This document shows, in pieces, positions 56,015 to 64,000 of a DNA stretch of 64,000 nt. Origin of the DNA: Mesorhabditis belari (taxonomy: Eukaryota; Nematoda; Chromadorea; Rhabditida; Rhabditidae); assembly GCA_958450365.1 (NCBI GenBank), contig CAUEEP010000908.1:186001-250000 (forward strand), in the 5' to 3' direction. The notes below the pieces were generated by a model that saw nothing but the letters and a program-made list of their open reading frames with translations, did no database searches and was not told the origin of the DNA. Position numbers and translations under genes: made by a program. Position 1 is the first letter of the stretch; the number at the start of each line of letters is the position of its first letter.

Positions 56015-56273
56015 TGTTTACCTCGGCAATATCAAACGCATTGAGGTTTGAAGTGAAGTATTATTCACATCTATAGGACTGTTTGTAGGATCTAGAAAGT
56101 CTACAGTTGCTAAGGCACAACCTTAAAAAAAGGATTTAGAAACAAAACTAAAGTTCGTTGTTAGTATTCTTAATTTAGCAGTGAAATAGTAAATCTTGAT
56201 ATTTACTAACGAAATCTTTCTGTTAACGAGGATTTACTATAAAGCTTAACTGTGCTTAATAAACTCTCTAAAC

Positions 56274-56286
56274 CTCTTAATACACC
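56274..56286. other. Palindrome spacer (centre 2)
   Basis: The 13-nt spacer CTCTTAATACACC is the reverse complement of centre 1 in all but one flanking position, with CTCTAAAC and GTTTAGAG on each side. The right side continues as a mirror of the left arm of palindrome 1. The left side mirrors its right arm for ~260 bp and then diverges. The whole centre is therefore an inverted copy of centre 1. Confidence 0.85.
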
Positions 56287-56878
56287 GTTTAGAGAGTGTA
56301 TTAAGCACAGTTAAGCTTTATAGTAAATCCTCGTTAACAGAAAGATTTCGTTAGTAAATATCAAGATTTCCTATTTCACCCGTTCATGGTTTGGAATCAG
56401 TTTTGCTTTAGTGTTGCTTCTACAAATTTTCGCTTTTTTTTGAGATTGTGCCTCAGCAACTGCAGACTTTCTAGATCCTACAAACAGTCCTATAGACGTG
56501 AATAATATTTCACTTCAAAAATCAATGCGTTTGATATTACCAAGGTCAACATAATGAACTAAAGTACTAGTTGAAGGATTATTTATGGTAAAAGACATTT
56601 AATCTCTGAGTGAATTGAATTGAAAACTAGACTGTCTTCGGTGATCCTTTGCATAAAGTCGTTAGTCCGGGTATTTTTTTCAGACCTTAATATATTGTTA
56701 GAATCAGGTATCTTCCTGAAGTATTTCCAACAGTGAAGTAACTGTAAGTTTTCAAAATTGACTGGGGAATGTTTGATTTTACAACTCTCAAACTCTCGCG
56801 ACTATTTCAGGTGTTAGTGGCCATATTTCTGACAAAATTGAGTGAAGTATTACATTTCCCTAATAGACGGCGGCAATA

Positions 56879-58982
56879 TCAAATCAAAACCCCAAGCTTT
56901 TCATTCTTTTCATTTGCAGAAAGCTTTTCATTTGCAGAAATGAACACTGAAAGAGCCATAAAAAAATCACGAGAAAAATTGAGAAACTTCACTTCCAACC
57001 CATATTTAGAAAAAAGCGAGTGCGGAACGACTCCAAAGTCGAAGAAGAAGAAGGCTGATAAGAACACTTCAATCCGTTTTGAAGGCAGTAAAATGAAATT
57101 GTATTGCGTGTGGTCTGCGGTGAACTTTGAGATCAAAAGGGCTGTCTGGTGATGAATTGGGGTTTTATTTGAATAGTTTGGAAGTTTTGGGATCGTCAAT
57201 TTGAAACCATTGACAACTAACGTCTACGGCAAATTTGACATCGTTAAGCCAAGAATTAGTGTGAAGGCAAAAAACAAAGCTTTTACTTTTAAAATGCAAG
57301 ACACGAGTACTCCAAGGCTTAACTTGAATAACTATGCAAAAGGATGGTGAGGTTACCGTAGTTTTTATGAAACTTTAGAAAATTTGAGAAAATGTATTGT
57401 TAACGGTTAAACCAGGTTAATCTTGTTAGTTGGCGGATTTCGTTAACAAAGCGGTTTTTGAAAGTCACGAAGAATTCAACAATCCGAGGAAATACCGAAG
57501 AGCTAAGTGTAGCTTTGATTTTTAGGATTTTCGACAACTTCTGGATTTAATTCAGTAAACCAACAATTCGTTGATTTTGAACGATTAATGTGCGTTGTAC
57601 ACAATGTTCTTCTTGTTAATGAATAGTCGTTCAAAATTAACGAATCGCCTTGGATTTGATCCAGAAGTTCTGGAAGATCCAAACAACCAAAGCTACAATT
57701 CGCTCGTCGGCATTTCTTCAGATCAATGGTATTTTTAGCAGATTAAACAAAATAATTTTCTATCGAAATCCGCAGAATTTACTACAAGGTTTAGCTGTTA
57801 CGAATACTATTTCTAAAATTTTCTGAAGTCACAAAAAAACTACCGTAATCTCGCTGTCCCCTAGGCTCGCTTTGAAGATTCCGTTTCTTGTATTTCAAAC
57901 ATAAAAGTTTTGCACTGTTTTTTTTAATGTATGAATTGAAAGAAAGCATTATCAGTTTCTTCATTCCCATTCCAATAAAGAAAGTCATGGGGTTTTTGAC
58001 TTGACAGATATTATAGTTTAAAACAAGCTGTAAACTTTGGTGCTTCGACAATTTCCACTAAATTATTGGATCATTTAATAGTTAAATGATCCAATTGGTG
58101 ATTCATTTGAAAAGTGGGGAAGTTTTGGCACTTTGATACCGGCATCCCTTTGAAAGGATTGACAATTTACGTGAACGTAAAGTTTGACAAGTCAAATTTA
58201 ATCTCTTTCGAGTTTGAGAAACATGGCGTGTGATAGATCGCAATGATACTGAATTTCAATAACTTTACCAAAAGACACGAGTTTATGGTAGTTTTTTGAG
58301 TTCACCGTTTTGAAAGTGTATTAGGTACAGTTCATTTTTATACAGTATGTTTGTGGTAAATTCTTATGTAGTAAATCCTCGTTGATAGATAAATTTCGAT
58401 AATAAACTATCAAGATTCGCCTACTACTAAAGATTTTCTAGATTTTCTTGAATTGTAGATTTTCTAGATCCAACCCAAAAACTCGAAGAAGAAAGTAATA
58501 AGGTCATTTGAGCCGGTCAATGTTTTGGAGGTAATAAAATGGAATTGTGTTTGGGGTAGTCTGCTGTGAATTTTGAATTCAAGGGGGTTGTTTCTGATGA
58601 ATGGCGTTCAAAACGCTTGTTTGGTGTTGAAATGATGTTTTGTTTCAAGGGTTTGAAAGTTTTGGCATCGGTATCAATTTAAAACATTGACAAGTCAGTC
58701 AATGTCAAGTTTGACATCCTAAAACCAGGAATTGGTGTCAAGGCAAGAATCGAAATTGTCGCAAAAAATAAAACTTTTATGTTTGAAATACGAGGCACAG
58801 AGTACTCGAATCGAAGCTCAACTTGGATAACTTTACAAGAGGACAGTGAGATTACGGTAGTTTTTCTAGAGCCGGAGAAAATTTCAGAAAATCTTTTTGC
58901 AACAGTTAAACTTGTTCCACAATCCGTTAATTTTGACCATTTTGCATTTACAAGAAGACCATCTGTGTATAACTTACATTAG
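56879..58982 (+). repeat. Decayed modules, unit 5
   Basis: Same modules as 40291-42432: Lys-rich module 56940-57152, FDIVKPRISVKA module ~57230-57350, reverse module 58051-57791 and the open module ~58689-58982 (ITLQEDSEITVVFLEPEK). Confidence 0.55.
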
Positions 58983-59146
58983 TTGTGAAAAAAATGCTTC
59001 ATTAAAACGCCCCACCCATAGGAACTTGCCAAAAACATGCTCGTCCAAACGCATTGCAATTTCAAAAAGCAATGGGATCCATTAAATCAGAAACTACGGT
59101 GTCTCCAGTGACCTTTGGACATTTCCTCTTTCAAACAGCCCACCCG

Positions 59147-59168
59147 GAAGGGTGGGCTTTTTTGTTAT
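59147..59168 (+). other. Terminator-like hairpin, unit 5
   Basis: Fifth copy of the 9-bp stem with a 4-nt loop and T-run. Confidence 0.75.
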
Positions 59169-59349
59169 CTTCATGCGACATTGCGGCGCTAAAATTTCAC
59201 CAAAAAAGTGGACCCAGGAATGCATTACCTGTTTGCTCATAAAGTTTTTTCGCGTGACCGCCCCTTGTCCCCTTGTCCCTCGTGATCGACCTTTTTGTCG
59301 AACCCCTAAATCCGGGTTTTTGCTGTTTTAGCTCGTGAGGGTCGAGACG

Positions 59350-59377
59350 CTTATCAGGTCGAACTTCCATATAAATA
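59350..59377 (+). promoter_or_regulatory. TATA box and GATA site, peptide copy 5
   Basis: CTTATCA at 59350-59356 and TATAAATA at 59370-59377, 58 nt before the ATG. The promoter is preserved although the gene is truncated. Confidence 0.55.
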
Positions 59378-59434
59378 CAATGGGGTTTACAAAGATCTCC
59401 ATCCGGCATCAGTTCCCAGCTTCAAACCGAAAGG

Positions 59435-59722
59435 ATGCGTCTTCTCTCCTCTTGCCTCGCTCTTCTCTTCGCCGTCCTTCTCGTGTTCAGTGGGTTCAAT
59501 TTTTAAATACAATGACAGCTTACTACTAAGCTCTCAAGAGCGGTTTTTTCCTAAAAAATTGCCTTTTCTAAAAAGTAACTACTGTTCGAAAATAAATGCT
59601 CAAATAGCCAGTTTCCACTCAATCAGGTCAATGCTGGTCACAAATCGTGGTCTCTAAGAGAATGTGATCAGAATTGGGCCGATCGAATAAAAACTTGGAG
59701 CTTACTAAGAAATTTGCCTTGA
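59435..59722 (+). pseudogene. Secreted peptide copy 5, truncated after exon 1
   Basis: Exon 1 (59435-59489, signal peptide) and its donor are intact. The intron then runs into a deletion junction at about 59722, after which the sequence is the tail of the receptor on the opposite strand. The two cysteine exons are missing, so no mature peptide can be made. Confidence 0.85.
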
Positions 59723-59744
59723 ATTGCCTTGCCCCGGATTGAGT

Positions 59745-62700
59745 AGTAGCTGAGTTGTACTTTTCTTTTTCACTCAATGAGGGGACCCTCTTTTTTAGGT
59801 AGATCATGTTCAAAGAGCTGAACGGAGGTATTAAACTAAGACTGAGAAAATGTAGCAAACCTGAGTCCAAGGGTGAAAATCCATAAGGAGATATTTGAGT
59901 TCACTTGCAATGCCACATTCGATAAGAAGTAGCCAAAGAATGGATACTGTACAATGGTGATCAGACTGATGCCATAAAAGTACATAAAGTAGTATGTTGA
60001 GCTACCAATCATCTGAAAACCGTTTTCTGAGCAGTTAGGTACCTCTTCAGAAGAAACAATTGTATTGAATGAGCCAAGGCTAGACTTGGCCTAGAGAGAT
60101 CTTAGCGGGACCTTACCGAGACTGAAACGTATCATTTGATGAGGTTTTTGAATTAGCTTTTGTTCTTTAAGGTCAGAAAACATTTTAACAATTTAACAAT
60201 TGTGAATTGTGATTATTTTGAAAAAATAACACGTTTTGGTCTTGGTCTCTTTGTGCCAAGTCTAGGCAAAAGTGAAAGAACACAAAAAACCAGTCACAAA
60301 CTCTGTTTAGGTACAAAGAAGGCAAATAGCCTTGGTAATTTATTAGATTGGCAACTTGAAAATTGGTGCACTTATTTATTGCACTTTTTAAAAATAACTA
60401 GTGCACGAATTCATCTACATTATTTACCAATGAAATGGCCCATTGATTCTCGAAAACAGGCTTTTGACAGATTTAGAAAAGCTTGGGTTTTGTAGGTTTC
60501 TATGAGGTACGAAGTTGAGGAGCCAAAAATGATGAACACTCGATGAAGCGATTTGCGCACTTTCTTCCGCATAAACCAACTTCAGGGTCAATTAAAAAAG
60601 CGAAGCATAACAAGTAAGATCAATAGCCTCATTTTCAGCTAGATATAATCAATCGTCTTTGTTACAGATTTTTGAATTTTCAGAAGAACTTGAATTTATC
60701 CAAATTTGCATAACTAAGTCTCAAATTAGATAATATATTAGCTTGGTAAATATGAAAGGTTATTTTTTTGGTCATTTTTAACATAACAGAAAAATTTATT
60801 TAAGCACTTTCAAAATCAAATGTATTCACCAGAAGCATTAATAACTTCGTTCCAACGTTGCCCCAAATCACGAATACCGTCCTCGTAAAATTGAAGATTT
60901 TTAGAGGCAAAATAGTTGGCAACCCAATTTTCGATGTCCTGCTTTTGTTTGAACTGCTGTCCAGAAACTGCTTGTTTCATTGACCGAAAGAGATGGTAAT
61001 TCGATGGGGCTAGATCAGGGCTGTATGGTGTGTAAGGAAGAAGTTTCCATCCCGACTTAGCGATCTGTTCGTGGGCGACCTTTGAAATGTGCGGCCTAGC
61101 ATTGTCGTGAAAAAATCTGACCTTTGATGGATCGATCCGCTTTTTCCTCAGTGCTCGATCGACTCGACCCAGTTGTTCTGCATAAAGTTTTCCATCAACC
61201 GTGTCTTCTTTATTTAATATTTCAAAATGAGCCAATCCCTTAGCATTCCACCACACACAAAGCATAACTTTTTCGGAGGCTTCGGGATAGAATGAGAGGT
61301 CCGCTTCGAACTCAGCCACTGTCCATAGAGTTGAATATTTTCATACGAAAGCCAAGTCTCATCAGATGTCAAAAAATACTTCCAAAAGTCACGATGGCTA
61401 GCTTTACGTAGAAGAACAGAGCTCAAGGTGACTCGTGTGACTTTGTGGGCATCAGTGAGGTCGTGGGGAGCCATTTCCCGCTTCGATATGATTTCCCAAG
61501 AACGTGTAAATGGTAACATGAGTGCATCCGAACTTTTCTGCTAATTTTCTACACTTTTGCGATGGGTCCAAGTGGATCTCGTTCAGTAACAGCTGATCGT
61601 CCAAAGTAATCGGTGGCTTTCCATGTGGTGCATCTTCCAATGACTCGTTTCCCGTTTTGAAGCGATCGTACCAAACACAACATTGTTTGTAAGTAAGAGC
61701 AGCTTCTCCAAAAACAGTACAAATGTTCTGATGGCATTCCGTAGCTTTCTTGTTTAACTTGAATTCAAAGAAAATGGCGGCCCTGATTTTAAATTTTTGG
61801 TTATCCATCTTTGCCGAGCTGAAACAATACAAATATTGTTCAAAACAAAAAAAAGTTTTTGCAAAAAAACATGAGCACATTTTGACATATTATTGAGAAA
61901 AATCCTAGACAGCGAATGTTCTTCGTAACGACAAGGCAATATTTTTTTGTAAAAAATAACCTTTCATATTTACCAAGCTAATATCATTTTTCTTTAATGA
62001 AGAGGTCAATTGGTCAATGGAAATATGTTTTATGAAGAATACTAAAAAGGGTACCAACTTTCAAGTTGCCAATCAAATAGATTACTAGTGATTTTGATAA
62101 TCGATTTTCAAACCAATTCCTCACCTGGACCATTAAACGTCTCTCCGCCATCGAAACTTTGGAGTTACTCAGCTAAGTCTCACATTTTTCTAAGAATCAT
62201 TACTTCAACCTACTTTTCGAAGCTTTGAAAAGGTGAAGAAATCCATTGTGATCATGAAATATATCAGAGTTGGTGACACATAATTATTCACTATTCCATT
62301 TGTTGTAAATGCTGATACGCAGAAAAGAGAAATCGCTATCGAATAGCAAATGATAAACTGGAGAAGGGTGTGTTTTCTTGCGTACTTGAAGAGCATTCCA
62401 TCGAAAGAAACGGCCAAGAAGCGACTAAAAACATTTTTTTGAAAGTCGTGCACTTTTTTGAAACTTGAATGAGACGAACATCTGACAAAATGCGATCACG
62501 AAGGATAAACTCCGTGCTTTCAGGATAATAAAGTTGGTGATGTCACTGGTACACCTGAATTGGTCTTTCTTAATTAAAGAATAGAAGATTTGATTCATAT
62601 TGTAGTTAGCCAATCAACTTTACAATTTCAGGTCAAGTTATCTACGCACATATATTTTTAACATAGCTATATTTAAAGACTCAATATCTACATTGTGTTA

Positions 62701-62975
62701 TCTGAATTCTTTATTCATTCATAAAATGTCGCATAAAGGTTTTTACCCAGTAGGCGAAAAGACTCCGCACAAGTTGGTTATGAGTTGAGTTATTGTATAG
62801 ACAAGGCGTTGCAGATTTTCTCCCGTCAAGATGAGCCTGAAAAAGTCTGTTTAAAAATGAGCTCAGCCAAGGTGGTACAATAAACTTACCGAACGCTTAG
62901 CAATAGGTCATCATTTTTGATCGAGTAATAGGTCGCGAAAAGGCTTGTGAAACTGGCAACGAAAAGTACCTGCAT
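59745..62975 (-). CDS. Serpentine-type 7TM receptor, unit 5 (tail truncated)
   Basis: Starts ATGCAG at 62975; exon A 62975-62890 and exon B 62836-62747 match unit 2. The third and fourth exons, the RRLMVQ loop exon and the last exon remain open with unit 2 phases. The GT...AG segment in the last exon is 19 nt here instead of 20, yet the frame on both sides is conserved. The C-terminal tail is cut at TTQS by the deletion junction. The long intron before the last exon contains a MITE and, inside it, a mariner. Confidence 0.6.
60343..62077. mobile_element. MITE in a receptor intron, unit 5, split by a mariner
   Basis: Same ends as 34665-35173. Positions 60738-61981 are a later mariner inserted at a TA within it. 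Confidence 0.85.
60738..61981 (-). mobile_element. Inactive mariner inserted inside the MITE
   Basis: 1244 bp between TA dinucleotides, ends TTAGCTTGGTAAATATGAAA and complement. The minus-strand transposase starts at 61808 (MDNQKFKIRAAIFFEFKLN). It continues through CVWYDRFKTGNESLED, TSDETWL and RFFHDNARPH to a normal C-terminus, but in three frames with at least two frameshifts (about 61470 and 61300). The third catalytic Asp is Asn (APSNYHLFRS). The empty TA is visible in unit 3 near 44420. Confidence 0.92.
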
Positions 62976-63129
62976 TCATGAGATTTAGTTTTTAATAACA
63001 ATTCATTCTCATAACGAGAGTGTATTCCTCTGAAGTAATGCGTCTTCTAAAAGAGATTTATTTGAAGGGGGAGGGACTTGTAGGGCCGGATCTCCTCAAA
63101 AACATTTTTTCGAAAAGCACCTATAGTTT

Positions 63130-63880
63130 TGTTCAATCAACTTCGTGACGCTGATAAAGCTACTCGAATGGCCATAGCTGGTATTCTTCTTCGTCAATCA
63201 AAAAGGATTTTTTGGACACTATTCTGACGGCGGATGGAAAATGCAATTACTACGATAACCCATCGCAAAAGTGGCAATGTTATAGTCCAGGAGAACAGCC
63301 AAAAACGACGCCACAACGTGGTCCGCATGGAAGAAAGGCCATGTTGTCTGTTTGGTGAAGTTCCCGTGGTCTTATACACTTTGAGGTTCTACCTTCTCGT
63401 CCAACATTCACCTCAGACCTATATGTGCAACCGCTGGAACGATTAGACCAGACTCTCAAGAATCAAGGTGTAAACACATCGACTGAGAGATATCTGTAAG
63501 AGCCCACACACAGTAAAGAAGATAAAGGAAAAACTCGAGGATATTGGGTTGGGAATGTCTCCCGCATAGTCCAGATCTGGCACCCTCAGACTACCACACT
63601 TATTTCGATCAATGCAGCATTTCCTGGCCGATAAACACTTCAAGGACCATGACAAAGTCCGAATTTGGGTAAGCCAATGCTTCGACTTGCAGCCTCAGGA
63701 TCTCTTCAGCAAAGGGATCTGAGATTTGAAAGAAAAATGGAGAAATTTTCAATTTTTAATTTTTGGATATTATTATCAACAACGGAGAATATCTTTTAGA
63801 TTAAAGCGCATTGTTTTCTTTTTGTAGAGAAAAATTTTGTTTTTCATTAAAAAAAGTATTTTCATTCCGGACAACCTAAA
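63130..63880 (+). pseudogene. Old mariner transposase relic, unit 5
   Basis: Third copy of the relic at 32884-33740 and 45640-46590. Recognisable blocks are AGILLRQSK, KTTPQRGPHGRKAM, LERLDQ, PHTVKKI-like and LFSKGI. Frameshifts and stops are frequent. The unit continues past the window edge. Confidence 0.75.
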
Positions 63881-64000
63881 AATTTTATTTTTTTCTGGGT
63901 CTGTTTAAAACTTTAAAAATCTGATAACCCGGGTCATGATTGTTTTTTTCTCGAAAACTTTCAGAAACATTACATGTTTTCAATTCTGATTTGACTGGAA

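Noticed and set aside
60160..60495. 111-codon plus-strand frame in the receptor intron
   Set aside because: It runs across the MITE boundary and is not open in the corresponding parts of units 2 and 3.
23420..64000. CRISPR-like or satellite array
   Set aside because: Repeats are long, few and in alternating orientation, with no regular spacers. They are segmental duplications in a eukaryotic genome.

Overview
The window looks like nematode genomic DNA, most likely from a rhabditid-type worm. It is AT-rich, its genes have short introns with TTTTCAG/TTTTTAG acceptors, it carries degenerate TTAGGC telomere-like repeats, an apparent ortholog of the nematode tetra-thymosin-beta gene tth-1, serpentine-type receptor genes and many Tc1/mariner elements. 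All of this was read by eye: exon joins were checked for phase, but no alignment or database search was run.

Region 1 (1-23.4 kb) is an ordinary, transposon-rich gene region. It holds the 3' end of an unrecognised gene (2-1585), tth-1 on the minus strand (2967-4500) with a tRNA-Arg(ACG) in one intron, an unrecognised 285-residue gene (18964-21138) with an orphan copy of its second exon 3.5 kb upstream, and the 3' part of another unrecognised gene (22225-22676). Between them lie at least six families of short inverted-repeat elements, a decayed full-length mariner, a Tc1 relic, a LINE endonuclease relic, and stray fragments of 28S and 18S rDNA.

Region 2 (23.4-64 kb) is built from about five copies of one unit, in alternating orientation. 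The core of the unit is a tail-to-tail pair: a 7TM serpentine-receptor gene and a three-exon gene for a small secreted cysteine-rich peptide. Their stop codons lie about 95 bp apart. Units 2 and 3 form the inner part of a ~23 kb palindrome (arms 27618-39728 and 39742-50828, 13-nt spacer). Unit 4 is fused to the outer end of the right arm. Unit 5 is inverted and contains a second copy of the palindrome centre. Four peptide copies (62 residues, six cysteines) have intact exons and phases. The receptor is complete in unit 2 if two very short introns are spliced. It is nearly complete in units 3 and 5 and only a tail in units 1 and 4. Each peptide gene has a TATA box and a TGATAA (GATA-factor) site just upstream, and a hairpin plus T-run resembling a bacterial intrinsic terminator about 280 bp upstream.

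The palindrome arms also carry the 3' exons of an integrase-derived gene (KRBA2/Ginger-like Cys-rich tail), a fragment of an unrecognised gene and an old mariner relic. Younger mariners sit in only one arm or unit, and their empty TA sites survive in sister copies, so the duplications predate those insertions. The co-amplified receptor/secreted-peptide pair is the most likely undescribed system here; a ligand-receptor or defence role is inference only.
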